From assembly GCF_001189295.1 (NCBI RefSeq), contig NZ_CP012159.1, forward strand, positions 6,464,525 through 6,528,524: a DNA stretch of 64,000 nt. Direction: 5' to 3'. The position numbers were made by a program, and so were the translations under genes. Source of the stretch: Chondromyces crocatus. Its GTDB lineage: Bacteria > Myxococcota_A > Polyangia > Polyangiales > Polyangiaceae. The notes under the pieces are model-generated. The model worked only from the letters and a program-made list of their open reading frames with translations. It was not told where the DNA came from and did not search any database. How positions within the stretch are numbered: position 1 is the first letter of the stretch; the number at the start of each line of letters is the position of its first letter. Below are positions 1-9,300 of this stretch, in pieces.

Positions 1-1
1 C

Positions 2-295
2 CACGCCACGGGCTGGAACCGCTACCTCGCCTACTTCGTCGGCAGCCTCCCCGCGGCAGTGATCGGCATCTTCGGGCACGGCTCGCCCCTCGGCTACGGC
101 GCTCCCTGGTCGCTATCGAACCTCATCGACCCTTCGAAGAGGGCGAACGACGCCGTGTACACGTACCTCAACAACAGCTCGGTGCCGCAGTATCCCGGCA
201 CCGACGAGACGCCTGCGCCCGCGCCTGCGCCTGCGCCTGGACCGACGCCGACGCCAGGTCCCACGCCTGGCCCAACCCCCACCGGGTCGCGATGA
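2..295 (+). CDS. C-terminal part of an unknown protein, cut by the window edge
   Basis: An open frame runs in from the left edge with no start inside the window, so only the last 97 residues are seen. The visible part has a hydrophobic stretch (YFVGSLPAAVIGIFG), then a polar segment and a Pro/Ala/Thr-rich tail (PAPAPGPTPTPG and similar). The family is not recognised. The stop codon overlaps the ATG of the following DUF2169 gene (ATGA at 292-295), which argues for translational coupling and for a role in the same secretion-linked unit. A spike or effector component is possible from position only. A first in-window ATG at 59 exists but is probably internal. Confidence 0.6.
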   Translation, partial: HATGWNRYLAYFVGSLPAAVIGIFGHGSPLGYGAPWSLSNLIDPSKRANDAVYTYLNNSSVPQYPGTDETPAPAPAPAPGPTPTPGPTPGPTPTGSR

Positions 296-1455
296 AGGAA
301 ACGCTCACCCTCCCTGGCCCCACCGCCCGCCAGCTCTCGGCCAAGGATCCGGACGGGTCGCAGATCCTCTCCGTCGTCTGCAAGCGCACGTACCACGTCG
401 ACAGCCGCGGCCGCCTCTTCCGCGCACCGGAGCAGGTCCCTCTGTTCGACGAGGTCGTCCCCCACCCGGACAACCCCACGATCCTCGTGCACGACACGGA
501 TCTCGTCGCGTACAAGCCGCTCACCGACATCCTCGTGCTCGGGCACGCCCATGCGCCGAGCCGCGCCACGAGCGTGCTCACCGGCGTGCGCGTCGGCAAC
601 CACGCCAAGCAGGTGCTCGCCCTCGGCGATCGGCGCGCGTCCCTCTCGCACACCGGCCTCGTGCTCTTCTCGGAACCCGAGCCCTTCGAGCGCATCCCCC
701 TCGGGTACGACCGCGCTTACGGTGGCATCGACACCGTGACCGAGGCCCGTCTCGGCGATCCCACCGCAGCCCTCAAGGCGTGCATGCCGAGCGAAGCGCA
801 GGGCCCTGGCGCCAGCGAGTACAGCTACCCGCGCAACTTCGCGGGCAAGGGCTACCTCATCGAGCCCACCCCCGAGGCCGTGGAAGCCATCGCGCTGCCC
901 AACCTGGAGGATCCCAACGACCGCCTCACCTCCGAGCGCATCGTCGTAGGCAACACCCGCGCCTGGCCCAGGATGCCCCTCCCCGCTTCGTTCGGCGTCT
1001 TCGACTACGGCTGGTTCCCCCGCCTCGGCTACCTCGGCGTGGTCCCCCTCCACGCGCCGGAGTTCGCCGTCTTCAGCGAGGTGCGCCAGGGCTTCGCGCC
1101 CGCGTCGATCCTGAAGGAGACCTTTCTGACCGAGGATCCCCAGGTCGACTTCCGGTTCATGTGTTGCGGCTCGCTCGGTCTCTCGGTCCCGTTCCTCGCT
1201 GGTGACGAGGCCGTCGTGCTCTACAATCTCCACCCGGAGCTCCCGAAATGGGAACTCCGCCTCCCCGGAGAGCGGCCGGAGATCTTCACCGACGGCCGCA
1301 GCGGCAAGCTGAACAAGACCGAGCCCATCCTCCAGACCCTCATCCTCGAACCCGATCACGATCGCGTCACCGTGGTCTGGCGTGGTTGCGCGAAAGCAAT
1401 CAGGCCCTACCTCCCGATGGAGCTGGAGAAGATGCCGTTCCGGGTGGCGTGGTGA
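292..1455 (+). CDS. DUF2169 domain protein (387 aa), T6SS-associated
   Basis: The protein has the DUF2169 layout: an N-terminal strand region with VVCKRTYHVD, then PHPDNP, DLVAYKPLTDILVLGHAHAP, and further on PRNFAGKGY, LPNLEDP, and FGVFDYGWFPRLGYLG. The length fits the family's single-domain form. DUF2169 proteins are typically encoded beside vgrG, DUF4150 PAAR-like and pentapeptide genes and are thought to act as adaptors that load cargo on the type VI spike; that role is inferred here. The start overlaps the stop of the upstream frame and the stop (TGA 1453-1455) overlaps the GTG of the next gene, so the three form one unit. It is one of three DUF2169 proteins in the window. Confidence 0.88.
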   Translation: MKETLTLPGPTARQLSAKDPDGSQILSVVCKRTYHVDSRGRLFRAPEQVPLFDEVVPHPDNPTILVHDTDLVAYKPLTDILVLGHAHAPSRATSVLTGVRVGNHAKQVLALGDRRASLSHTGLVLFSEPEPFERIPLGYDRAYGGIDTVTEARLGDPTAALKACMPSEAQGPGASEYSYPRNFAGKGYLIEPTPEAVEAIALPNLEDPNDRLTSERIVVGNTRAWPRMPLPASFGVFDYGWFPRLGYLGVVPLHAPEFAVFSEVRQGFAPASILKETFLTEDPQVDFRFMCCGSLGLSVPFLAGDEAVVLYNLHPELPKWELRLPGERPEIFTDGRSGKLNKTEPILQTLILEPDHDRVTVVWRGCAKAIRPYLPMELEKMPFRVAW

Positions 1456-2528
1456 CCTCGGAGCGCAAGAAGAGCGCGAGCACCCCCTACCGGACACCTC
1501 CAGCGACCAGCGTCGGCGTCCGACGCTTCCAGTACGGGCCGTTTCCTATCCGCCCCGGCCTCCTCGCGTTCGCCCTCTCGACGATCTTGCTCGGGGTCGT
1601 CATGTCCGCGGGTGCATTCGACCGGACCCGGATCGTCTGTACGCCGCACGAGCGCTGCCTCGTGGCGCCCGAGGTGGGCTCGAAGGACCACTCGTTTCCC
1701 ACCGACGCGCTGGAAGAAGTACGCGTCGACGTGAAGCGAACGTCGAAAGGGGAATCCCGGGGGAACCTCGTCCTGCGCGTGACCGGCGTCGGCGAGATCG
1801 TGATGTCTTCCACGGGCGTCCAGGAGGCGAACACCGCGGCCGATCGCCTCCGCACGTACCTCGGCGCCGGCCAGCGAGCCGACGTGAAGCTCGGCGGCTC
1901 CTGGGGCCTCCTCGCGGCCGGCGTGGCCATGCTCGGCGCTGGTCTCGCATCGGCGTTCCCCTTGCTCCGCGGCTTCGGCTCCTTCCGGATCGACCTCCTC
2001 CAGGATGGCTCGGGGCTCCTCGTGCGACGACGCCTCCTCGGCCTTCCTCTCTCGTCCCGGCGGATCCCCCTGGAGGGGATCACCGACGTGGTCGTCGAGG
2101 GGGGCGCGATCGACTACCTCTTCCGGCGGCGCTACGAAGTCCCGATCGCTGCCGGACGCGTCGTTCTGGTCCACGAGGACAGCGAGGATCGACCGCTCAC
2201 CGCGCACCTCGTCCCTGGCACCGTCGTCCACCAGCGTGCGGCCGACGCCCTTCGCGTGATGCTGGGCTTCGAGGACGAGCCCGATCCGCGCCTCGCCGCG
2301 TTGCCCTGGATCACCACCCCGCCCAGCCGACGGTTCCAGTACGCCTTCATCGGAGCGAGCTGTGGCGCCATCCTGGGCACCGTGGCCGCTGCGGCGGCCA
2401 GCGCCTCCCTGCGCAATGCTGGGCCGGAAGCCTGGAGCCCCTGGCTCACGGGCACGGGCATCCTGCTCGGCGCTGCCGCCGGCGTCGCCCTCGTGCTGTA
2501 CGCGACGCGCCCGCGCCCCCCCGCCTGA
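1452..2528 (+). CDS. Membrane protein of unknown function (358 aa)
   Basis: The GTG start at 1452 overlaps the stop of the DUF2169 gene by four bases, which decides the start over longer in-frame extensions inside that gene. Four hydrophobic segments are visible, near residues 35-54, 151-171, 295-315 and 333-352. Between segments 2 and 3 lies a cytoplasmic-looking region (FRIDLLQDGSGLLVRRRLLG, then IPLEGITDVVVEGG) whose alternating strands resemble the small PH-like domains found in bacterial membrane proteins; this resemblance is weak. No catalytic motif is seen. Coupling to DUF2169 suggests a role in the same pathway, but no function can be named. Confidence 0.8.
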   Translation: MTSERKKSASTPYRTPPATSVGVRRFQYGPFPIRPGLLAFALSTILLGVVMSAGAFDRTRIVCTPHERCLVAPEVGSKDHSFPTDALEEVRVDVKRTSKGESRGNLVLRVTGVGEIVMSSTGVQEANTAADRLRTYLGAGQRADVKLGGSWGLLAAGVAMLGAGLASAFPLLRGFGSFRIDLLQDGSGLLVRRRLLGLPLSSRRIPLEGITDVVVEGGAIDYLFRRRYEVPIAAGRVVLVHEDSEDRPLTAHLVPGTVVHQRAADALRVMLGFEDEPDPRLAALPWITTPPSRRFQYAFIGASCGAILGTVAAAAASASLRNAGPEAWSPWLTGTGILLGAAAGVALVLYATRPRPPA

Positions 2529-2607
2529 ACCGGCCCGGAGGGCGACGTGCACGCAGAGCAGGGGGCGGCGCTCGGGGCCGCGTGAACCCCGAGCCCGACC
2601 CCACCCC

Positions 2608-3483
2608 TCACTTCACGGGCGACACGTACCCGATGATCGAATAGCCCGTGCCCGCCGTGTTGTTGTGATCGACGAAGCCCGTCTCGAAGACCTCACCTCG
2701 GCCATTGAAGTTGTTGTCGTAGTTCCCGTGGACGATCTTGAACTGGTTCCCGCTCACCTCGGAGATGATCGCCACGTGCGCGTTGTTCCCCCACAGCACC
2801 GCGTCGCCGACCTTGGGCACCACGTTCGTCCCCTTGGCCTTCCAGGTGCCGTTGTTGGTGCCGTACGTCCGGAATGAGGTCACCGCCGCACTCAGGTTCG
2901 TCGTCTTCGCCCCCGACTGCCCCCACACATACCGAACGAAATCGGCGCACCACTCCACGCAGCCCGTGCCGAGCTGGGCGCTGAACGTGCTGCAGTTCGG
3001 CGCGGCGGCCTCGTAGCCCTTGTAGGACCTGGCCTTCGCGACGATCGCGGCGCCGAGATCCCCGGTGCTCCCGCCCCCACCGGAGCCCCCACCTCCGCCG
3101 CCGGTCTGGCCACAGCGGGGCACGCCGGGGATGAAGCTGCTGTAGCCGGTGTACACGTAGGCATCCGTCACATAGCCACCCTTTGCAGGCAGGAAGTTCC
3201 AGATCGACGTGCCTTCGATCACCGTCCCCGTGGTCTGGCACTCGATGCCCACGCTCGCCCCCGCATGGACCACCCCCACGATACTGCTGCTCGTATTCGG
3301 TCCGGACCGCACATTGACCGAGTCGCCACCCGTATTGAAGATGGTCCCCGTCGCATTGACTGCCGCTTGTTCGGCCATTCCGATCTCTTCGTCTTCGAGA
3401 TCGAATTCGTCTTCCAGGTCGGCGACGCAGCCGACCAGAGTTCCGAGCCCAGCGAACACCAGCATGAACCGAGAAAAGGACAT
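2608..3483 (-). CDS. Secreted SH3-CHAP lipoprotein (291 aa), likely cell-wall amidase/endopeptidase
   Basis: The ATG at 3483 is chosen because GGAGG lies seven bases upstream and a lipoprotein signal follows at once, with lipobox LVGC and Cys19; a start eight codons earlier is possible but adds nothing. After an acidic spacer (about 21-40) comes an SH3 type 3 domain (about 45-115, with VNVRSGPNTSSSIVG), a Gly/Ser linker (127-142), and a CHAP domain (about 145-291). The expected catalytic residues are Cys179 in EWCADFVRYVW and His236 in NAHVAIISEV, with Asn254 a candidate third residue. CHAP enzymes cleave peptidoglycan peptides. The gene stands alone and has a sigma-54 promoter match about 115 bp upstream, so its expression is probably tied to starvation or development. 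Confidence 0.9.
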   Translation of the reverse strand: MSFSRFMLVFAGLGTLVGCVADLEDEFDLEDEEIGMAEQAAVNATGTIFNTGGDSVNVRSGPNTSSSIVGVVHAGASVGIECQTTGTVIEGTSIWNFLPAKGGYVTDAYVYTGYSSFIPGVPRCGQTGGGGGGSGGGGSTGDLGAAIVAKARSYKGYEAAAPNCSTFSAQLGTGCVEWCADFVRYVWGQSGAKTTNLSAAVTSFRTYGTNNGTWKAKGTNVVPKVGDAVLWGNNAHVAIISEVSGNQFKIVHGNYDNNFNGRGEVFETGFVDHNNTAGTGYSIIGYVSPVK

Positions 3484-3608
3484 GAATGCCTCCGAGAGAG
3501 CGTGCAACGCCGCATGGGTGACCTGCTGCGTGCCTGCCGCAGGGACGCCGAGGCGCGCTCCATTCGAGACAGGCTGACCAGCGGTGGGTGGGTGTCTCTC
3601 TCTTCGAG

Positions 3609-3624
3609 AGCAATGGCAGTGCCA
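3609..3624 (-). promoter_or_regulatory. Sigma-54 (-24/-12) promoter match for the SH3-CHAP gene
   Basis: Read on the minus strand the site is TGGCAC, five bases, TTGCT, a full match to the sigma-54 consensus with the obligatory GG and GC exactly ten bases apart. Transcription would start near 3598 and leave a leader of about 115 bases before the CHAP gene. Myxobacteria use many sigma-54 activators, so the site is plausible. No activator-binding repeat was identified upstream. Confidence 0.65.
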
Positions 3625-3960
3625 CGAGCGAACAATCGGCCGTCAACCGATGTTTATTGAGAATGCATTGTCGCCGCTGTCCTACACTGGATCCATCGCT
3701 ATCGAACAAGCTCGGGGAGCATCGATTTGCGTGCCCATGCGGCAACAATGCAGCAGGACTCGGACCATGTGCAACTTCTGCCGGTCAATGCGTCGACCAC
3801 CTGGATCTCGGCCAGGCCATGTGGTTTTGACCAGACCGATGTAGCCCTGAGTCGACGCGTGGCGCACACCCTTCAATGCGTATCGACGCAGTGCGGCTGG
3901 TGAGGCGCTCCTCTGGCGCAAAGCGTCGAGACCTCACGCAGCAATGCGTTACAAGGGGCC
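3625..3960. other. Divergent intergenic region
   Basis: The stretch between the sigma-54 site and the next gene has no supported coding sequence. It is visibly richer in A and T than its surroundings around 3640-3760. It should hold any upstream activator sites for the CHAP gene and the promoter of the lipoprotein at 3961, but no convincing sigma-70 box was found. Confidence 0.4.
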
Positions 3961-4974
3961 ATGACCGAGAACCAAACATTCCCCTCCGGCCGCTCACTCC
4001 GCCATTTCCCTCACGGCGTGGGCCTCCTGGCATGCCTCTCCCTCGGCTGCGTCGCGCCCATCGCCGAGATCGAACAGGACCTCGGAGTCGCCATGGAAAC
4101 CTCGGAGGACGAGCTCCAAGGCAGCGCGCTCGAGCTCTGCCCCATTCCAGGGACGCTCGGCGAGCACCTCTCCCATGGCAATCGCTTCGACTACGACCCG
4201 CCGGGCATCACCACGAGACGCATCAAGGGTCGCTACGAGCCCGGTGATGGCACCGTGCGCTGGCGAGAGCGCCACGCCGCCGGCAGCTACCTGAAGAAGA
4301 CGGTGGTCCAGGGGCAGGTGTCCCCCGCGTCTCCCTCCGAGGCCACCGTCACGTACGCCGCCACGACCCGAGAGCGCGACGGGTCCGAACGCACCACCGA
4401 CGTCGAGGAGATCTGGCAAGACTGCGCCCTGATCCGGTGGACGCGCGACGGCGCCAGCGCCCCCTGGCTGGCTCAGGAAGGCTCCTGGGACGGCCTCCGC
4501 TACGCGTACACCCAGGAGCGCATCTCGCGCGCCCGTGGGTACGTCATTCTGCTGGAAGGCGTCCGTCATCCCGACGGGACGTGGAGCGAGGTGTACGAAG
4601 ACGGCTCCTACCCGCAGGTCGACGAGACCTGGGCCATGGACGCGGGCGGGAACCTGACCATCTCGTGGCTGCGCAACTGGGGGGACTCCTTCACCGAAGG
4701 CGCTCACCAACGCTTCTTCGACGGCTCCCAGCATCACCGCGTGGACTACGACATGGAGGCCTGTGCGCCGTGGATCGAGTTCGACGTGGACCACGCCGGC
4801 CATGGCACCGGGGAAGCAACCCTCTGCAAGTCGAGGGAGATCCTCACCCCGGAGGGCGAAGAATCGGAAGAGGTCTACTACGTCCCCTGCACGGTGACGG
4901 TGACCGCCGGTGTCTGCACCCAGTCGTGCGACGACGGCTCGACCTCCTCCTGTTCCGCGCTGCTCCTCGACTGA
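3961..4974 (+). CDS. Hypothetical lipoprotein (337 aa)
   Basis: The N-terminus carries a basic stretch and a hydrophobic run ending in the lipobox LSLGC with Cys30, so this is probably an outer-surface or periplasmic lipoprotein. The mature part is rich in Trp, Tyr and charged residues and has repeated short motifs of the type DGxxxY and W(S/E)EV (for example HPDGTWSEVYEDGSYPQV), as in all-beta proteins built from repeated hairpins. The last 90 residues hold eight cysteines, which suggests disulfides outside the cytoplasm. No family is recognised. It is transcribed away from the CHAP gene and towards the vWA gene. Confidence 0.75.
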   Translation: MTENQTFPSGRSLRHFPHGVGLLACLSLGCVAPIAEIEQDLGVAMETSEDELQGSALELCPIPGTLGEHLSHGNRFDYDPPGITTRRIKGRYEPGDGTVRWRERHAAGSYLKKTVVQGQVSPASPSEATVTYAATTRERDGSERTTDVEEIWQDCALIRWTRDGASAPWLAQEGSWDGLRYAYTQERISRARGYVILLEGVRHPDGTWSEVYEDGSYPQVDETWAMDAGGNLTISWLRNWGDSFTEGAHQRFFDGSQHHRVDYDMEACAPWIEFDVDHAGHGTGEATLCKSREILTPEGEESEEVYYVPCTVTVTAGVCTQSCDDGSTSSCSALLLD

Positions 4975-4993
4975 AGCGCGACCCAGCGAGAGC

Positions 4994-5017
4994 CGCTGAG
5001 CCTGCAGCGTCTCAGCG
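4994..5017. terminator. Possible bidirectional hairpin between convergent genes
   Basis: A perfect 7-bp inverted repeat (CGCTGAG at 4994-5000, CTCAGCG at 5011-5017) with a 10-base loop lies between two convergent stop codons and overlaps the last codons of the vWA gene. There is no T-run, so a Rho-independent terminator is only tentative. Confidence 0.3.
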
Positions 5018-5878
5018 CGAAGAGCTCACCCCGCCGCTCTCCCGCGCCAGCGCCTGCATGAGCTCACCGTCCTGATCCGGACCGACGCCCACCGTGTCGA
5101 ACCGGACCCCTTGCCGCATCGCCAGACGCGCCTCCACGAGCAAGGTGTGCCGGTCCCCCCCGACATTCGCCAGCCCATCCGAGAGGAACACCACCCGCCG
5201 CGGCCGCATCGAGTACGCCGTCCGGAGCGCCGGCACGGCCGCGGTGGCGTTCTCCGGCCGCAGGTTCTGGATGAACGAGATCGTCGACAGGCGCGAGATC
5301 GGGTTCATCGTGACGAGCTGCGGCGCGAGCTGCGACGCGTGGTCGTGGAAGAAGACCAGGTTGTAGCGCGTCCCATCGGGCAGCATGCTGATGGTGCTGA
5401 TCAGCTCCGCCTTCGCCGCCTCGAGCTTCGAGTCCTCCACCTGGAAGAGCGAGGGCCCCAGGCCGAGGAAGCCCCCGGGCGCCGGGTTGGTCGCCAGGTT
5501 CATCGCCCGCGCCCCGAGCAGCGCCAGCCCTGCGACCGGGTTGGTCACGGGCGGAGAGGTCGTCGCCGACTCCATCGAGCCCGACTGATCGAGCACGAAC
5601 ACCACGTCCTGCGCGCCTTCGAGGGGGATGCCGTAGAACACGGGCGGCGGCCTCCAGGGAACGCCGACGGGCGCGGGCGCAGGCGGGGGCGCATCGTAGG
5701 TTCCACCGCCGTGTGCATGCCCCCAAACGCCAACGCCGCCCGTGCCCTGGCCGTGCACGCTGATCACGGGCACCGGCGCCACGACGCGCGCCGTGGCCCG
5801 CCCGCGGACAGCGCACCCCGTCGAGGCCAGCGCGAAGAGAGAAGCGACACAGAGCAAGGGGAGCGATGAACGAAGCAT
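5012..5878 (-). CDS. von Willebrand A-domain lipoprotein (288 aa)
   Basis: The start is supported by GGAGGT eight bases upstream. A lipoprotein signal ends in ASTGC with Cys22. A Gly/Pro-rich spacer (about 40-85) leads into a von Willebrand A domain from about residue 88: DVVFVLDQSGSM gives the metal-binding DxSxS set (Asp97, Ser99, Ser101), and FLSDGLANVG supplies the later Asp. An intact metal site suggests a working protein-binding domain. It is a surface or periplasmic binding protein with unknown partner. It lies downstream of the DUF2169/VgrG run on the same strand but 480 bp away, with two palindromic repeats in the gap, so separate control is likely. Confidence 0.88.
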   Translation of the reverse strand: MLRSSLPLLCVASLFALASTGCAVRGRATARVVAPVPVISVHGQGTGGVGVWGHAHGGGTYDAPPPAPAPVGVPWRPPPVFYGIPLEGAQDVVFVLDQSGSMESATTSPPVTNPVAGLALLGARAMNLATNPAPGGFLGLGPSLFQVEDSKLEAAKAELISTISMLPDGTRYNLVFFHDHASQLAPQLVTMNPISRLSTISFIQNLRPENATAAVPALRTAYSMRPRRVVFLSDGLANVGGDRHTLLVEARLAMRQGVRFDTVGVGPDQDGELMQALARESGGVSSSR

Positions 5879-6238
5879 CGAGAAGACCTCCAGGCTGAGG
5901 GTTCTCCTTCAGAGCATGTGGCGTACCAGCGACGCGCGACCCGCTGCACGCCCTCGCCCATCGCATGTCACGCGCTCGTCTCGTGGCGTGCTCGCGCCCC
6001 TCGCGCGGTCCCCTCACCGCGGTCGCCTTCCCCTGGCATCTGCTCGTCCCGGAGCGCTCCCGCCGCGCATTCCATGTGTGGCTTCCAGCAACGCTTCCGT
6101 GCGTGGCGAGCGTTCCGCCGCGGTCTCGTCCTGCGATCGAGGGGGGTCCAGTCGGTGTGGCATCGACCCGCGTCGTGGTCGGGCTCTGCTCGCTGGAGCC
6201 GCCGTGGGTGGTGTGGGCCATGGCGGCTCCGCCGCGGC

Positions 6239-6260
6239 GCTGTCAACCAGCGTTTACAGC
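6239..6260. repeat. 22-bp imperfect palindrome, copy 1
   Basis: The arms GCTGTCAAC and GTTTACAGC flank a 4-base centre (CAGC) and pair with one mismatch. An identical copy starts 44 bp further on, close to four helical turns, so two protein dimers would sit on one DNA face. The site lies about 360 bp upstream of the vWA gene and just past the end of the long DUF2169 gene. Confidence 0.6.
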
Positions 6261-6282
6261 GCGCAGGGGAGCCGTCCGCAGA

Positions 6283-6304
6283 GCTGTCAACCAGCGTTTA
6301 CAGC
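6283..6304. repeat. 22-bp imperfect palindrome, copy 2
   Basis: This copy is identical in all 22 bases to the one at 6239-6260, including the single mismatch between its arms. Conservation of the mismatch argues for recent duplication or for selection on an asymmetric binding site. The rest of 5879-6361 shows no supported gene. Confidence 0.6.
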
Positions 6305-6361
6305 TGTCTCGCCGGGCAACATCGCGAACACCGGAGCATGCGCCGTGGGCGCCGCCGTGGG

Positions 6362-9300
6362 TCAGCGCCGCTTCGGTGCCGGCATCGTCGCGAGGGCTGC
6401 CGCCGCCTGGCTCGCCGCGGTCCTGTCGGAAGCGACGCGCTTCGTCCACTGCCGCAGGAGAGGCATCAGGGCAGGCCGCTGGATCGCGAGCGCATCGAGC
6501 GTCGGGTTGATCTGCCCCTGGGCCAGGCTGAGCACGATCTGCGTGTACTCGTCCCCGCGGATCGGTCCACGGAACCCTTCCACTGCGGCGACGTAAGCCC
6601 GGTCGCTGTCCGTCTGCAGCCCATCGTCACCCCGCTCGGCGGCTGCACGGAGCGCCTCCTGCCAGTGCTGCTCGACCGTCTTCCAGGAGCGCTCGGTCAG
6701 CGCGTGCGCCTGGAGCACCTCTGCGCGGGGGACCTTCGCTTCGACGATCTCGGCCGTGATCGTCGCGAAGCGCTCGATGGGGTAGTCGTCCAGCGCCACC
6801 TCGCCTTCGGGCGCTGCTGCGGCGACGACGTCACCCGGCGCCGGCTCGCTGTTCACGTCACGCAGCTGTCCGGCCAGCGGTCCGATCATCGGCGGCTCGG
6901 GTGGACCCCCGCCTGCCGGAGGTGCCACCGCGCCTGGCGACACCGCCAGAGCCCCGAGGGACAACGACGGAGGCACCTCGCTCGTCGAGATCCCAGGCAG
7001 CGGCGGGGCCGACCCCTTCGCCCCCCCGGAGACGGACGTCGGAGCGGCCGCCTTCGAGAGCGCAGCAGGCGCCTGCGTCGGGCCCAGGGCCCCCACGGCC
7101 CCCGCGGCCCCCGGAGGAGACGCCGTCGCCCTCGGCGCCGCGGTGGGCGCAGGCGGAGGCACCGTTCTTCTGGGATCCCTGGGGGAGGGCCGCACCTCGG
7201 GCCCCCTCGTCCCTGCCGCCCCAGGCCGGGGCACGGTCGCTCCTGTCCCCGTGGCGAGCGGCGGCGCAGAGGCGAGCGCCGGCCGCGGCGCCTCGATGGA
7301 ACCCGTCGAGGCCGACCTCCCCGGCGCTGTCGTCGCTGTCGGCAGAGGGGGCGGAGGTGCCATCTGCGGCGCCGAGACCGCAGGTGGTGCCGTCACGACG
7401 GGCGGAGGCGGAGGTGCCGTCTGCCCTGCCGATACGGTCTGCGCTGCCACGGCTGGCGGAGGAGGCGGAGGTGCCGTCTGCCCTGCCGAGACCGCAGGTG
7501 GCGTTGCCGCGACCGGCGGAGGAGGCGGAGGTGCCGTCTGCGCTGCCACGACGGGCGGCGGGAGCGGAGGCGCCGCCCGGGGGCCCATCATCGGCGGAGG
7601 GGCAGGCGGTGCGGTCAGCGGGGGCGGAGGCTCCGTCCGAACGTCGAGCGGAGGTGGCGGCGGCAACCTGGCCAGCATCGCCGGAGGCGCAGGCTGCGGC
7701 GCCGGTGGCTCGGGTACAGTGGCCCCGGGCGTCGACGACGCCGACCTCTGGCTTCCCGCCTTCACGAACGGCAGCGTCGCCCGTTTCTGCATCTCCTCGG
7801 GCGTGAGCTGCAGCGTGCCCGTCGTCTCGTCGTCGATGAGATCCAGGGCCACGAGGGGCGCCGAGATCGTGTCACCTGGCCCTCCGGCGCCGAAGCCACT
7901 TTCCCTGGGCGCCGGGGCGCTGGCCGCTCCCGCACCGAAGCCCGGCGTCGCTGCGAACCCCGAGGTTGCCTGCCCTGGTGCCCCCTGCCCTGGCGTCGTC
8001 GCAGCCTGTCCCGGCGTCACCTGTCCGGAGGCTGCCGGTCCTGGCGCTGGCCCCCCTGGCACTGGCCCCCCTGGCGCCCCGAACCCACGCGCTGTGCCCT
8101 GCTGCGTCTTGTACCCCTGCGCCGCCATCGCCTGGCCCACGGTCTGACCCACGGTCGGCTGCGGCGGCGGCGTCTGGCTCGGCCCGCTGGGCACGCCGAC
8201 CCCCTGGGCCGTCCCCCCTTGCCGCGGCGCCGTCGACGGCCCCAGCCCTTGCGACGTCATCATCAGCTTCTGGAAGCTCGTCAGCGGTGGCACTGCGGCC
8301 TGCGCTGGACCCGACCCCGCGGGGGCGGAAGGCGCTGCGGGCTGGCTCTTCACGAACGGCAGCGGCGCCGCCAGCGTCACGTCGAGGCTCTCGCCCGGCC
8401 GCAGCACCTTCGTCGCCCCATCCACGCTCTCGTCGCGCCGCGGCTCCACCTTCCGCTGGGACAGCCCCATCTCGCAGGTCACCATCACCCGCCCCGCTTC
8501 TTCCGGCGACGACAGCGGCACCCAGCCCCGCCACGCCAGGGTGCACACCCCGCGATCCGTGTCGATCACCAGCGTGTCGCAGCGGAGCTGCACCTCTTTC
8601 GGCGTCGTCGCGCCCCGCTCCACCATGGCCCGCGGCGTCACCGGGCTGAGGCGCGTCGTGAGCTTCGGGAAGTACGGGTGCAGCCCCTCCAGCACGATGC
8701 GCTCGTCTCCCTGGAGCTGCTCCACGCGCTGATCCGGAGGCGCGGCGTTGAAGAATGCCTTGTCGATGTCGACCGGCAGCGGGCTCGCGTTCCAGTGCCG
8801 GTGGTCCCACACGCCGGCGTTCTTGCGCAGGCGGGCCATTCGCTCGGGCCAGATCGGCGCGATGGGACCGAAGCCCACGGGCGGGATCCGGTCCACGGGC
8901 CCCAGGAGCCGTAGCCCTGGCGGCTGCAGGTTCGGCAGTGGCCTCAGGTTCCGCGCATCGGGCGGCGCGTGCTGCGGCATGCCCACCGGGTTCGACGTCC
9001 CCGGCCCACCGGCGGCGCGCTCCCAGCGCAGCGCCACCCGCGAGAAGCGCGGTTCGGCCAGCAGCCGACCCTCCGACGACCAGGCCCGCTCTCCGTGCAC
9101 CTCGATCGACTTGTCGATCGCCTCGCCCACGACGAGGCGCACCAGGAGCGGTCCGCCCGCGTGATCCTTCGGCGCGTGCGCGTGACCGACCAGGTAGACG
9201 TCGCCATCCTGCTTGAAGGGGACCAGGTCGCTCGCGGCGCTCAGGCTGCGCTGCTCGTCGTCGTTCCAGTAATCGTCGCTCTCGTTCGGATCATCCTGCA

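Noticed and set aside
5918..8914. A 998-codon plus-strand frame opposite the long DUF2169 gene
   Set aside because: The product is low-complexity Arg-rich sequence, mirrored from the Pro-rich linker, with no start signal.
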